From positions 1 to 39,690 of the forward strand of contig PKDJ01000044.1 of NCBI GenBank assembly GCA_002862545.1: a stretch of DNA of 39,690 nt, read 5' to 3'. Position numbers and translations under genes: made by a program. The stretch is from Pseudomonadota bacterium (GTDB lineage: Bacteria > Myxococcota_A > UBA796 > GCA-2862545). Shown here in pieces: positions 5,981 to 15,334 of this stretch (positions are counted from its first letter, which is position 1; the number at the start of each line of letters is the position of its first letter). The notes below the pieces were generated by a model. That model saw nothing but the letters and a program-made list of their open reading frames with translations, did not search any database and was not told the origin of the DNA.

Positions 5981-8656
5981 ATGGTCACGCTGCTCTTCAC
6001 CGGGGTCGCTCTGTCTGCGAGCCTTCCAGGGCTGTCGCTTCCCTTCGAGGAGCGAGGCAACGACTGGGTGATCGCGGAGTCTCTCAGCCAAGAGCTCCGC
6101 GACGGAGGGGTGGAGCCCGGCTGGAGGCTGACGGCCGTGGACGACATGGCCTTCACCGACGCGCTCGCAGTGCGCCGTGCCGTCGCGCAGGGCCCAGCCC
6201 GTGATGTCCGCCTTCGCTTCCTCCTGCCCAGCGGCGAAGAGACGATCATCGTGGCGCGTCGCTCCCCGCTCGTTCAGGCGGAACAGGTCGAGCTGGTGCC
6301 CTGGCCTGACGGATTCGACGGCGGCACCCAGATCTGGCGCGTTGATGCCTCCGGCTGGCCGGCGGCGGTCGATGGGCGCAATGACTCTTGGGTCGTGGAC
6401 CCGACGAGCGGAGGCATCGGGACGTCGGTCAAGCCAGGTGACCCCGTGATCCTCTCGGACCTCTTCTGGGAGCTGTCGAGTGCCAGCTGGGCGGTGCTGC
6501 GGCCAGGGGCGGTGGACTGGAGTCCGCGAGAGAGCGCGCGGCGCTCCCTCGAGCGTGCGGCTCGTGTCTCGGAGTGGCGTGGAGCGGCGGGTGACCACCT
6601 GCTCGTGCAGACCGCGGCTGGACTGGAGGTACTGGCCATCGACTTTCCACGGGGGACTCCCGATCTCCCGTCTTGCAGCCCGCGCGTTCCGGAGACCTGT
6701 CTCGCCTCGGGCAAGCAGATCTTGTCTCAGCTCGCGGATCGCCCAGGTGCCGAGGCTGAGGCTCGTCAGCAGCTGGGCTTGGCCTGCGGACTCGGTGTGC
6801 ACCGTGCGTGCTTCGAGGCGCTCGCGATCGACGATCCGGAGCGTCAAGGAAAGGTCCGGGCGTGTCTCGACCAGTCGCAGCTCGGAGCCTGCACGCTGGT
6901 CGCCGAGGATCGCTTCCTGCTCGACCCCGAGAATCCTGACGAGGTCGTCCTCGGTATGCTCGACTTTGCGTGCCAGCTGGAGGGCTCGGGCACCCTCGGC
7001 CAGCGGCTCCGTCGACTTGAGGACGTGGGTGCAGCGTGCATGATCTTGGCGGATGCACAGGATGCTCGCGGGGTGGCCGATCAGGCCCTCCTGGCACTCG
7101 ACCAGGGCTGTGTCCTGGGGCGGGCTGAGGCCTGCGAAGAGGCCGATGAGCGCCGTCAGGCCGCGTTCGCGGCGCGCACGGTGCGAGAGTGCGAGGATCC
7201 GGAGCGTCCCATTGCACCGTCCTGCGTCGAGCTCGGACAGCTGCTGCGGAGCGGTCCTGTGGCGGCGGCTACCGTCGATGACTTCGGGGCCTTCCTGCGT
7301 GGGTGCTCCCTGGGCTCCACCGAGTCGTGCATGCTTCTTGGGGACTACGTCGACCGCTGGGGCATCGACAATGCCCGGGTCAAGGAGGCCGAGGATCGCC
7401 TCGGCTCGTCCTGTGACGATGGCGAGCAGCGCGCATGCATGGGGCTCGCCTACCTCCTCGTCCGGCACGATCCCCGCAGTGAGGCCTATGGGAAGGCACT
7501 GACTCTCTTCGACGGGGCCTGCGGTGAAGGTCTGGGGCCAGCCTGCATCGCCGGCGCACAGCAGCGCCGCATCGGCACGGCGCGCAAGCTCGAGGCGCCG
7601 ACACAGGTGGCGATGTGGGACGACGCCTGCGGCCTGAATGAGCCCGAGGGGTGTGCGGGTCATGGTGAGAGGCTCGCTCGTTCGAAGCCGAGCTGGGAGG
7701 GGGCCTTCATCAGCTGGACGCGTGCATGCGATCTCGGTGATGCCCACTCGTGCTCCGAGCTGGGGCGGCTGGTCGAGCGCAGCCACGAGCCCATGTGGTC
7801 GGGGGAGCTTCCCCAGGAGCAGTACTTGAGCCGGGGCTGCGACGGAGGAGACCCCGAGGGATGCTTCTGGCTCGCGGAGCAGACGCTTCCATCACGAGGG
7901 GAGCCGGACGAGGACACCTACATCCTGCTAGAGCAGTCCTGTGTGGGTGAGCATGGGCCAGGCTGCGCGGCCCTGGCCGACGTTCACCTCGAGAGGAAGA
8001 CGGCCTTCGATCAAGAGATCGCCGCCCGACACCTCGAGACGGCCTGTGGCAACGGCAGCTACGACTCGTGCCGCCTGCTGGGCCTTATGTACATGAACGG
8101 CCGCGGCGTGGAGCGTGACCGCCGCAAGGCAAAGGAGCTGCTCGAGCGGTTCCGGGTCAACGCCACGCGCCGCCATGTTCGACTCGGCCTGCAGGTGGGA
8201 CTGCCCAGCATCGTCAGCGGCGAGCTGGAGCTGGTCGCCCCGATTCCCGTCGGTCCTGCCGTCTCCGTCTCTGGTACATACACGAACTTCCCGGGCACCG
8301 GAGGCGCTCTGTTCCTGCTGGAGGGGGACGAGGCGCCGGACACGATCCCTGCACTCCGCGTGATGAGCCTGAGTGGGCGCCTCTACCCCAACCACCAGGC
8401 GCGCGGGATGTACGGCGCCCTCGGCTGGACCACGATGCGCACCATGGGAGACACGGCTCAGACCACGAGAGATCGGAGTGGCTGGAGCGCTCGGCTCGGG
8501 CTGCGATCCGACGTGAACTTCCTCTACACCGGCGTCGAGATCGGAATCGCCCAGTTTGGTGTGCTCCGGCTGGAGGACTTCGACGAGGACGAGAAGGGGG
8601 CCATCCCCGTCGTGCTCCCGACCTTCTCCTTCAACGTCGGCGCCGCCTTCTTCTAG
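5981..8656 (+). CDS. Large envelope protein: PDZ-like, Cys-rich Sel1-like repeats, C-terminal beta-barrel-like domain
   Basis: 891 residues. A short hydrophobic N-terminus (MVTLLFTGVALSASLPG) is a probable signal peptide. Residues about 25-90 resemble a PDZ domain (GVEPGWRLTAVDDMAFTDALAVR). From about 225 to 720 lie many helical repeats with regularly spaced Cys pairs (ACGLGVHRACFEA, ACGEGLGPACIAG, SCVGEHGPGCAAL), typical of disulfide-stabilised Sel1-like repeats. The last repeat is canonical: GLMYMNGRGVERDRRKAKELL. The final ~165 residues alternate hydrophobic and polar positions and end in FNVGAAFF, a terminal aromatic as in Omp85/Bam-recognised barrels. The protein may present a periplasmic or surface scaffold from an outer-membrane anchor. 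The Sel1 call is good; the barrel is inferred from pattern. GGGGGA precedes ATG 5981. It converges with the next gene. Confidence 0.75.
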   Translation: MVTLLFTGVALSASLPGLSLPFEERGNDWVIAESLSQELRDGGVEPGWRLTAVDDMAFTDALAVRRAVAQGPARDVRLRFLLPSGEETIIVARRSPLVQAEQVELVPWPDGFDGGTQIWRVDASGWPAAVDGRNDSWVVDPTSGGIGTSVKPGDPVILSDLFWELSSASWAVLRPGAVDWSPRESARRSLERAARVSEWRGAAGDHLLVQTAAGLEVLAIDFPRGTPDLPSCSPRVPETCLASGKQILSQLADRPGAEAEARQQLGLACGLGVHRACFEALAIDDPERQGKVRACLDQSQLGACTLVAEDRFLLDPENPDEVVLGMLDFACQLEGSGTLGQRLRRLEDVGAACMILADAQDARGVADQALLALDQGCVLGRAEACEEADERRQAAFAARTVRECEDPERPIAPSCVELGQLLRSGPVAAATVDDFGAFLRGCSLGSTESCMLLGDYVDRWGIDNARVKEAEDRLGSSCDDGEQRACMGLAYLLVRHDPRSEAYGKALTLFDGACGEGLGPACIAGAQQRRIGTARKLEAPTQVAMWDDACGLNEPEGCAGHGERLARSKPSWEGAFISWTRACDLGDAHSCSELGRLVERSHEPMWSGELPQEQYLSRGCDGGDPEGCFWLAEQTLPSRGEPDEDTYILLEQSCVGEHGPGCAALADVHLERKTAFDQEIAARHLETACGNGSYDSCRLLGLMYMNGRGVERDRRKAKELLERFRVNATRRHVRLGLQVGLPSIVSGELELVAPIPVGPAVSVSGTYTNFPGTGGALFLLEGDEAPDTIPALRVMSLSGRLYPNHQARGMYGALGWTTMRTMGDTAQTTRDRSGWSARLGLRSDVNFLYTGVEIGIAQFGVLRLEDFDEDEKGAIPVVLPTFSFNVGAAFF

Positions 8657-8686
8657 CGGTGCGGTCCGGGCCTGGGGCGCGGAGGG

Positions 8687-9637
8687 CTACTTCGTGCGCC
8701 GACGGCCCTTCTTGCCCTTCGGCTCGGGCTCCGGCTGCTCGACGACCACCGGCAGGGGCTCACCCGCCACCAGCTCCTCGACGGATGCGCCAGCTGACTC
8801 AGCGACGACGAGCCACAGGCCGTCGCGGTGAGCGACGTACGCGGCCTCGAAGTCGTCCAGGGCGGCAGCCAACAGCAGTGCCGCTTCCTGGTGGGCCTCC
8901 GCGTCGAGGAAGGTGTCGAGCACCCTGGCCGGGAATCGATCGGGCACCACCAGGGCTGCGGGCCCGTCGACGACCATCCATGCGGACTGTAGACCCTGAC
9001 GACTCCCGTACTGGATGAGGTGCAGCCCCTCAGCCAGAGGGGTCGTCTCGCCGACCTCGGCGCCATCGACCCACGGTCCGGCTCCGGTGTCGTCGGGAAC
9101 CACGCGCACGTCGTGCCGGATCTGGTCCGTCAGCTCGGCGGCGAGGATCTCCTGACCGGCCACGGGGTAGCCAGGCGGCCAGACCACGTCAGCATCGAAG
9201 GCGAGTGCGGTGCGGATCTCGCTTTGGGCCGCCTCCGTGTCGCCCTGCTCCGCCGCGAGTGCTCCCCGGAGGAGGAAGCCGAGGGCGACCTCGTCGGGAT
9301 CGGCGACCTCGGTGAGGCAGCCGAGCTGGGCCAGAGCGAGGTCGAGGTGGTCGAACACGCTCACCGCATCGCCCTCGGCGACCGCGGCGTCGGCACGCAC
9401 CAGCTGGGTGCGCACGTCGGTCATGCGAGCGGGGGTGCGGGCGCAGCGGCGCACCACTCCCTTGCCGAGTGCGCTCGGAGGCTCGTCGAGCAGCGTCGAG
9501 ACGTCGATGGCGGTGAGCTGGTCGGCGGGCAGCCCCGTCCGCTCTGCTGCAGCCGCGACGTGAGCAGCGGGGTCGCCACCGTCGTGCACGACGGGAATCC
9601 CGGCGAGGGCGGGCAGTACGAGGAGGGAGATCAGCAT
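8687..9637 (-). CDS. Secreted hypothetical protein with PEGA-like segment
   Basis: 316 residues with a short signal peptide (MLISLLVLPALAG). The middle is helical and tetratricopeptide-like (GFLLRGALAAEQGDTEAAQSEIRTAL), followed by a PEGA-like beta segment (GPWVDGAEVGETTPLAEGLHLIQY). The C-terminus is basic (KGKKGRRRTK). Such proteins in this group often sit beside Ser/Thr kinases, and a kinase gene lies 45 bases upstream on the same strand, so co-transcription is likely. No enzymatic motif is visible. I do not recognise a named family. Confidence 0.7.
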   Translation of the reverse strand: MLISLLVLPALAGIPVVHDGGDPAAHVAAAAERTGLPADQLTAIDVSTLLDEPPSALGKGVVRRCARTPARMTDVRTQLVRADAAVAEGDAVSVFDHLDLALAQLGCLTEVADPDEVALGFLLRGALAAEQGDTEAAQSEIRTALAFDADVVWPPGYPVAGQEILAAELTDQIRHDVRVVPDDTGAGPWVDGAEVGETTPLAEGLHLIQYGSRQGLQSAWMVVDGPAALVVPDRFPARVLDTFLDAEAHQEAALLLAAALDDFEAAYVAHRDGLWLVVAESAGASVEELVAGEPLPVVVEQPEPEPKGKKGRRRTK

Positions 9638-9682
9638 GGCGGAAGGCTAACCCCCAGGACCCCTCTGGACAGTCCTCGCCCC

Positions 9683-11257
9683 TCAGCCACCGCAGGTGGA
9701 GTTGGTGTCGAAGCTGTAGCAGATGTCGACCTGCTGTCCGACCTTCACCTGCACGGGGATCTGAGTGCTCTCCCCGGCCGGACTGGTGATCGTCAGGATG
9801 TGCATGCCCGGTGAGAGTGGGTAGCCCCCTCCCGAGGCTGTGAGCGCCACGCCGCGCTCTCGAACGGTTGCGCCGCTCGGGATCGTGCGCACGACGACCG
9901 TGCCGGTTGGGCGCTCCGCGCTGGTCGGCGGCTCCGCGACGGGAGCTGGTGTGGGCTGGGGTGAGGGCGCCGGGCTGGGACGTGGGGCTGATGCGCCCGG
10001 GAGCGTGATGACGCGGGGGGCCTTCGGCTCTGGAGCAGGCTCGGCCTTCGGCTCTGGTGTGGCTGGCTCCGGCGCGGGCTGTGGCGCGACGAGGGTGGGC
10101 TGCGGCTGGGGGGCTGGAGGTGGCGCTGGCTGGAGGGCGTTCGCCACGAGGAAGACGATGGCGACCACACCCACCATGACGATCCCGAGCCCAAGGAGCA
10201 CCACGGTGCCGCCACCGAGGAGGGCGCCGATGGCGAAGCCGGTGCTCGTGTTGGTCGCAGGCGGTGCGGTGGCCGGCGGTGGTGACGGGTCCTTGGCGCT
10301 GGGTCCTCGAGTCACTGAGATCAGGCGACCCGTGCGGTCGTCCTGCTCCATCTCGGAGCGTGACGGGACGTTGCTCTCTGCCCACTCGCGCAGGAACGGC
10401 GGGGGCAGCTCGCGCCGGAGCTCGCGGCAGGCCGCCTCGACCTGGCGGGCCGTGGGGCGACCCTCGAGATCGTAGGACCGCATCCATGCGGCGAGATCGA
10501 GGACCCGCTTCTGCTCGGGGGTGATCTCGGACGAGATCTCGAGGTCGTCGTTCGCGTACTCCGGGGCCTCGCCGGTGAACTGCATGGTCGGCGGAGAGAA
10601 CCGCGGGCGGGTGCCGGTCACGATCTCGTGCAGCACCACCCCGAGGCTGAACACGTCGCCACGGTGGTCCTCGATGGCCTCGAGCCGCTCGGGTGCGATG
10701 TAGCCGGGCGTCCCGCCGAAGCCGCGCTGGGTCTTGTGCTCACGGTTTGCGAAGTTGGCCTTGGCAATGCCGAAGTCGAGCAGCATCACGTCACCTGAGG
10801 GCGTGACCTGAATGTTGTCCGGCTTGATGTCGCGGTGGAGCAGGTGGAGCGGCTCCCCGTCGGGACCGATGGTGTTGTACGCGTTGTGGAGGGCTCGGGC
10901 GATCTCGCTGATGATCTCGATGGCCACACCCGGAGGGATGCCGCTGTCCGCGCCGAGACCGCTGCAGGGCAGTCCGTCGACGAAGGCCATCACGACGGCC
11001 CAGCGGTCATCGAGCTGAATCGGTGGCTCAACGCCGACGATGGCCCGATCGTTCAGCAGGCCGAGGATGCGGGCCTCGTCCCGGAACCGCCTGAGAAGAG
11101 CCTTCGGAGGCTCCTCGTCGTGCAGCACCTTGATGGCGACGTCTTTGCTGAAGCCGGCGTCGGTCTCGAGGCGTGCTCGATAGACCTTTCCGAAGCCACC
11201 CTCGCCGAGCACGCCCAGGATGCGGTACTTCACATCACCGTCGGTCAACCGCGCCAC
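9683..11257 (-). CDS. Transmembrane Ser/Thr protein kinase with C-terminal PEGA-like domain
   Basis: About 524 residues. The kinase domain (about 10-285) has every key motif: Gly loop GEGGFGKVYRA, catalytic Lys43 in VAIK, HRDIKPDN with Asp143, DFG at 161-163, and GTPGYIAPE. It should therefore be active on Ser/Thr proteins in the cytoplasm. A transmembrane helix lies at about 341-375, followed by a long Pro/Ala/Glu-rich spacer and a periplasmic PEGA-like beta domain (GTVVVRTIPSGATV) with one Cys pair near the end. This resembles myxobacterial Pkn kinases. The start is uncertain: GTG 11257 or TTG 11248. TTG has GGGGAG at better spacing. The longer open frame upstream runs into the divergent pbpC gene and is not credible. 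It lies upstream of the secreted protein at 8687-9637. Confidence 0.93.
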   Translation of the reverse strand: MARLTDGDVKYRILGVLGEGGFGKVYRARLETDAGFSKDVAIKVLHDEEPPKALLRRFRDEARILGLLNDRAIVGVEPPIQLDDRWAVVMAFVDGLPCSGLGADSGIPPGVAIEIISEIARALHNAYNTIGPDGEPLHLLHRDIKPDNIQVTPSGDVMLLDFGIAKANFANREHKTQRGFGGTPGYIAPERLEAIEDHRGDVFSLGVVLHEIVTGTRPRFSPPTMQFTGEAPEYANDDLEISSEITPEQKRVLDLAAWMRSYDLEGRPTARQVEAACRELRRELPPPFLREWAESNVPSRSEMEQDDRTGRLISVTRGPSAKDPSPPPATAPPATNTSTGFAIGALLGGGTVVLLGLGIVMVGVVAIVFLVANALQPAPPPAPQPQPTLVAPQPAPEPATPEPKAEPAPEPKAPRVITLPGASAPRPSPAPSPQPTPAPVAEPPTSAERPTGTVVVRTIPSGATVRERGVALTASGGGYPLSPGMHILTITSPAGESTQIPVQVKVGQQVDICYSFDTNSTCGG

Positions 11258-11344
11258 TCCCCGCCAGGACCCTGTATGCGATCGGCCGGGCCGACGGCAC
11301 GTGCGGGTGCTCGGTTCGTTGCCGAGTGGCGGAGGAAGGGGGCT

Positions 11345-13576
11345 GTGAGCGTGCCGGTGCGAGCCTGGAGACGAGGCGTCCTCGCGATGGGCCTCCTGGG
11401 GCTGCTCGCCTCGGCTGCGCTCGCGTGGCCGCTGCCGCGTGTCTGGTTCGAGCCGCTGGAGCACCGCGTGGTGGTGGATCGGCACGGCGAGGTGCTTCAC
11501 GAGCGCCGACTTCCGACGTCGGGCCACGCGAGCTGGGTCGAGCTCGATGCGGTAGCCCCCGCGGTCGTCGATGCACTCCTGGCATCCGAGGACCACCGCT
11601 TCGGCTGGCACCCCGGGGTCGATCCGGTGGCGGTCTTCCGCGCGGGCATCGCGAACCTCCGGGCGGGACGCGTCACTCAGGGCGGCAGCACGCTCGCCCA
11701 GCAGGTCGCGCGTCTGCTGGCGGGACGGAGCAGCGGCTGGCCCGGCAAGCTCGTCGAGGCGTGGCGTGCGCTGCGCCTGACGGCGCACCTGTCTGCTGAC
11801 GAGGTGCTCGTGCTCCACCTGAACCGGGCGTACTACGGCGACGGAGCGATCGGGATCGAGGCGGCCTCACGCACCTACCTCGACGAGTCGGCGGCGGGAC
11901 TCTCGGTGGCGGAGGCTGCGCTCCTCGTCGGTCTGCTGCCTGCTCCAGAGGCGCGAAGTCCTCGACGGGATCCGAAGGCGGCACGCGCAGCCCGAGACCG
12001 GGTCTTGGACCGGATGGTCGCCACGGGTCGGCTGTCGCTCGACGAGGCCCTGCTCGCGAAGGAAGAGCCTGTCGAGCTTCGCCCGCGCACTGGCGGGCGA
12101 CTGGCGCCGCATGCCGTCGAGCGCCTGCTGGCCCGGGAGGGTGCGCAGCAGCGCTCCACTCTGGACATGCGGCTCCAAGAGAGGGTGGAGGGGCTCGTGC
12201 GGGCGCAGCTGTCCGAGCTCGAGGGCCGGCAGGTCGATCACGCTGCAGTGATGGTCCTCGACGTGGCGACCGGAGACGTCTTGGCTGCGGTCGGCTCCGG
12301 TGACTGGGATGCCTCGGATGGCCAGGTGGATGGCACACGGGCGCCGCGAAGCTCGGGCAGCACGCTCAAGCCCTTCCTCTATGCGCTGGCCTTCGAGGGC
12401 GATCTGCGCCCCGGTGAGATCCTCCCGGACGTTCCACTGCGCTACTCGACGACCCACGGCGTGTGGTCGCCCGAGAACTACAGCGAGCGCTTCCACGGGC
12501 CCGTGCGGGCCCGGGAGGCCCTGGCGAGCTCGCTCAACGTCCCGGCGGTGGTGCTCACCGAGCGGGTGGGGGTCTCCGAGCTCCAGCAGCGCCTCCAGGC
12601 TCTCGGCTTCGAGCACCTCGAGCGCCGCTCGGTCGAGTACGGGCTGGGGCTCTCGATCGGCGGGGCCGAGGTCACGCTCGAGGAGCTGACGGCCGCCACG
12701 GCGAGCCTGGCGCGCGGAGGAGCATGGCTGCCCGCGCGGTGGAGTCTCGACGCCCCCGTCCCAGAGGCCGAGCCGATCATCGAGCCCGAGGCGGCTGCGC
12801 TCGTCCTCGACGTGCTCTCCGACCCGCTCGCCCGCGTAGGCGGCTTTGGTCGCTACGGTCCGCTCGAGCGCTCCTATCCGGCCGCGGTGAAGACCGGAAC
12901 ATCGACGGGATACCGAGACAACTGGACGGTCGGCGGGACGGCCGACGTGACGGTCGGGGTGTGGGTCGGCAACTTCGATGGTCGCAGCATGGGTGAGGTG
13001 AGCGGCGTCACCGGTGCGGCGCCGCTGTGGGCGGCTGTGTTGGACGCGGTGACGGAGCGGGAGGCGAGACCCCTGCCCGAGGTCGCTGGGGAGCGTGAGC
13101 GGCTCTGCAGGCTCTCGGGGCTCGCGGCGGGTCCGCACTGCCCGCATGTGGTGACGGACCTGCGCTTGAGCCATCACACCGCGCCCGAGACCTGCGATTG
13201 GCATGCTCCGGACTGTGCGGTGGACTGGCCCGCGACCTACGCAGCCTGGGCGACGGAGCAGGGGCGTGGTGCGCACGATCCCGCCTGTCGGAGCACAGGT
13301 CCAGCACACATTGCATCACCTGCGGACGGAGCGGTGTTCTTCGTCGATGCGCAGCGACCCCAGGCACGGCAGCGCATTCCCCTGCGCGCCGCGACACCGC
13401 TGGGAGCCCGTCGTGCGGTGTGGCGGGTCGACGGGGACGTCGTGGCGGAGGTCGGGCCACCGTTCGAGTGGCTGTGGCAGCCCATCGCTCCTGGGCCTCA
13501 CCGCATCGCACTGGAGATCGACGGACGGTCGGCCGAGGAGATCTCCGTCCATGTCGGAGCCTCGGCTGGTCGCTGA
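11345..13576 (+). CDS. pbpC: Penicillin-binding protein 1C, bifunctional murein synthase
   Basis: 743 residues from GTG 11345, chosen because GGAGGAAGG lies directly upstream and a membrane anchor (residues 11-29) follows at once. ATG 11276 would add 23 basic, unconserved residues. The GT51 glycosyltransferase domain shows EDHRF (82-86) with the catalytic Glu, and GGSTLAQQ (113-120). The transpeptidase domain has the active-site S339-T-L-K342 and KTGTS (516-520), with SSLN in between. The C-terminal ~150 residues are the BiPBP_C domain typical of PBP1C, here with several Cys. Acting in the periplasm, it polymerises and cross-links peptidoglycan. No alpha-2-macroglobulin gene, the usual partner of pbpC, is adjacent. 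It diverges from the kinase gene. Confidence 0.93.
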   Translation: MSVPVRAWRRGVLAMGLLGLLASAALAWPLPRVWFEPLEHRVVVDRHGEVLHERRLPTSGHASWVELDAVAPAVVDALLASEDHRFGWHPGVDPVAVFRAGIANLRAGRVTQGGSTLAQQVARLLAGRSSGWPGKLVEAWRALRLTAHLSADEVLVLHLNRAYYGDGAIGIEAASRTYLDESAAGLSVAEAALLVGLLPAPEARSPRRDPKAARAARDRVLDRMVATGRLSLDEALLAKEEPVELRPRTGGRLAPHAVERLLAREGAQQRSTLDMRLQERVEGLVRAQLSELEGRQVDHAAVMVLDVATGDVLAAVGSGDWDASDGQVDGTRAPRSSGSTLKPFLYALAFEGDLRPGEILPDVPLRYSTTHGVWSPENYSERFHGPVRAREALASSLNVPAVVLTERVGVSELQQRLQALGFEHLERRSVEYGLGLSIGGAEVTLEELTAATASLARGGAWLPARWSLDAPVPEAEPIIEPEAAALVLDVLSDPLARVGGFGRYGPLERSYPAAVKTGTSTGYRDNWTVGGTADVTVGVWVGNFDGRSMGEVSGVTGAAPLWAAVLDAVTEREARPLPEVAGERERLCRLSGLAAGPHCPHVVTDLRLSHHTAPETCDWHAPDCAVDWPATYAAWATEQGRGAHDPACRSTGPAHIASPADGAVFFVDAQRPQARQRIPLRAATPLGARRAVWRVDGDVVAEVGPPFEWLWQPIAPGPHRIALEIDGRSAEEISVHVGASAGR

Positions 13577-13587
13577 GACCACGTTGG

Positions 13588-14553
13588 CTAGAAGTCGTCG
13601 GAGGGGGGCTTGTTGAGGAGGTCGGGGGACGACTTTCGGTCGCTGGGGTCGTGATTCGTCGGCAGGTTGGCGTCTGCGACCATCTCGTACTTGTGCAGCT
13701 TGTCGAGGAGCTCCGCGCGACTGGCCTCGTCGAGGGTCTCGAGGGCGGCGTCGAAGGAGCGAAGACCGGCCTCGGCCTTCCTCCGCGTCTGGTTCTCGCG
13801 GCGCAGCTGGCGTCCACGGACCACATAGGCGACCAGGAACAGACCGATCACCAGGATCAGGCCACCGATGATCGCCCGAAGGAGCTGCTCGGTGCGCTGG
13901 GCCGAGGCATCGACCTGGTAGGCCACACCCTCGGTGATCCCGCCGACCGTGTTGGACAGAGGGTCGAGCACGTCCTCCTCGAGGGTGAACTTCAGCGTCT
14001 CCCCGATCGAGGGTGTTCCACCCTGCCCCTCGCGCATCGCGAAGTACACGGAGTCTCGGATGAGGTCGGACACCATGAACTTGGTGCCCTCTTCGTCCAG
14101 CGTGGTGCGCAGGGCGACGACGGCGCGGGTGACGACGCGGTCGACGGTCTCTTCCATGGAGTCGCCGAGCTCGCCGCGAAGACCGTCCGAGAGCGCCTGG
14201 ACGATGGCGCTGTTCACCATGTTGCGCAGCTCGGGACTCACCTCGTTCCGGAGGCCCTTGCCCGTGCGGCGTGCAGCGGTGGAGAGGACGCCGTCGACGG
14301 CCCGCTCGAGCGCCTCGCGCTGCTCCGGTGTGACATCGGTGGCACCTGAGGACAGCCCTGCGCCGAGCTGGTGCCCGAGCTCCACGAGCAAGGCGCGCTC
14401 GAGCACCTGATCGCCGACCTCGTCGACACCGTCGGACTGCCCCTGGCCCCCGGCCTCCTCGAGCATGCCTCGAACCAGACCCGAGCCCACCTTGTAGGCG
14501 CAGCCGGAGGAGGCGAGGCAGGTCAGGACCAGGAGGGGGAGGAGGCGCTTCAC
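13588..14553 (-). CDS. Lipoprotein with internal transmembrane helix, unknown function
   Basis: 321 residues beginning at GTG 14553. The N-terminus is a lipoprotein signal with lipobox SSGC (Cys18). A helical periplasmic region of about 200 residues follows, rich in ALERAVDGVL-like and MEETVDRVVTRAV-like segments. A clear transmembrane helix (RAIIGGLILVIGLFLVAYVV) then lies at about 225-245, followed by a charged RGRQLRRENQTRRK stretch and a helical tail ending in an acidic segment. A lipidated N-terminus plus a later membrane span is unusual. It would put the tail in the cytoplasm, or span the outer membrane if exported there. No family was recognised. It lies nine bases downstream of kdsB on the same strand, so co-transcription is probable. 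Confidence 0.72.
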   Translation of the reverse strand: MKRLLPLLVLTCLASSGCAYKVGSGLVRGMLEEAGGQGQSDGVDEVGDQVLERALLVELGHQLGAGLSSGATDVTPEQREALERAVDGVLSTAARRTGKGLRNEVSPELRNMVNSAIVQALSDGLRGELGDSMEETVDRVVTRAVVALRTTLDEEGTKFMVSDLIRDSVYFAMREGQGGTPSIGETLKFTLEEDVLDPLSNTVGGITEGVAYQVDASAQRTEQLLRAIIGGLILVIGLFLVAYVVRGRQLRRENQTRRKAEAGLRSFDAALETLDEASRAELLDKLHKYEMVADANLPTNHDPSDRKSSPDLLNKPPSDDF

Positions 14554-14562
14554 GCGGGGAGT

Positions 14563-15279
14563 CTAGCCCGGGAGGGGCGTGGTGCACGAGCGGAGCTGCT
14601 CTCGAACCCGTGCGAGGTCGTGAGGGGTGTCCACCCCGGGAGGCTGTGGAGCGACCTCGACGAGTCTCACGTCCATGCCTGCGTGCAGGGCGCGGAGCTG
14701 CTCGAGGCGGAGCCGAAGCTCCTCGGGGTGCTGGGGCAGATCCGAGAAACGGGCCAGAGAGACCGACCGCCAGCCATAGATCCCCAGGTGACGATGGGTG
14801 CCCGAGCGGTACCGGTCAAACCACAGGGCGCGCCCGTCTGGAGCGGCCTCGCACTTCACCACGTGCGGGTCGTCGACCTCCTCGGGAGTGACGGGGCACA
14901 TGGGCGTGACCAGCTCCGCAGTAGTGCCGTGGAGCGTTCGAACCAACGCGCGCAGGACCTCGGGGTCGAGCAGTGGCTCGTCGGCCTGGACACCGAGCAC
15001 CCACGTTGCCCCGAGACGGGCTGCGACTCGAGCCACCCGATCGGTTCCGCTGTCGCATGGACCCGTCATCACGACCTCGGCCCCGAAGGCGCGCGCTGAC
15101 ACGGCCACGCGCTCGCTGTCGGTCGCGATGACCACCCGACTGAGGCCGGCCCGTCGGCACAGCTCCCACACCCACTGGAGCATGGGTCGACCGTCGAGGT
15201 CGGCGAGGACCTTGCCCGGCAGGCGCGTGCTCTCCCATCGCGCCGGGATGATCGCGACGGTCTCGTGGAGGGTGACCAA
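14563..15279 (-). CDS. kdsB: 3-deoxy-manno-octulosonate cytidylyltransferase
   Basis: 238 residues from TTG 15279, with GAGG five bases upstream. An ATG at 15357 would add 26 unconserved residues. The family signature is at the N-terminus: IIPARWESTRLPGK (10-23), the CTP-binding loop. LGVQADEPLLDPEVL carries the conserved QxDEP metal/nucleotide motif, and GPCDSGTDRVA and GIYGWR are also typical. The enzyme activates Kdo with CTP to CMP-Kdo in the cytoplasm for lipopolysaccharide inner-core synthesis, which implies a Gram-negative LPS outer membrane. The tail is slightly shorter than E. coli KdsB. It is followed closely by the lipoprotein gene at 13588-14553, and no other Kdo gene is adjacent. 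Confidence 0.93.
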   Translation of the reverse strand: MVTLHETVAIIPARWESTRLPGKVLADLDGRPMLQWVWELCRRAGLSRVVIATDSERVAVSARAFGAEVVMTGPCDSGTDRVARVAARLGATWVLGVQADEPLLDPEVLRALVRTLHGTTAELVTPMCPVTPEEVDDPHVVKCEAAPDGRALWFDRYRSGTHRHLGIYGWRSVSLARFSDLPQHPEELRLRLEQLRALHAGMDVRLVEVAPQPPGVDTPHDLARVREQLRSCTTPLPG

Positions 15280-15334
15280 CGAAGCCTCGCTGTGACAGTC
15301 GGAGACGGTCGGGTGGACGACACTGTGGAGGGTG

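Noticed and set aside
5954-7786. Minus-strand open frame of about 610 codons opposite the Sel1-like gene
   Set aside because: Arg/Ala/Leu-rich shadow with no domain or ribosome site; the plus strand encodes clear repeats.
10835-11344. N-terminal extension of the pbpC frame
   Set aside because: It runs through the divergent kinase gene and precedes a strong ribosome site and membrane anchor at 11345.
11867-13309. Minus-strand open frame of about 480 codons inside pbpC
   Set aside because: Antisense to a fully conserved transpeptidase domain; composition is that of a GC-driven shadow.
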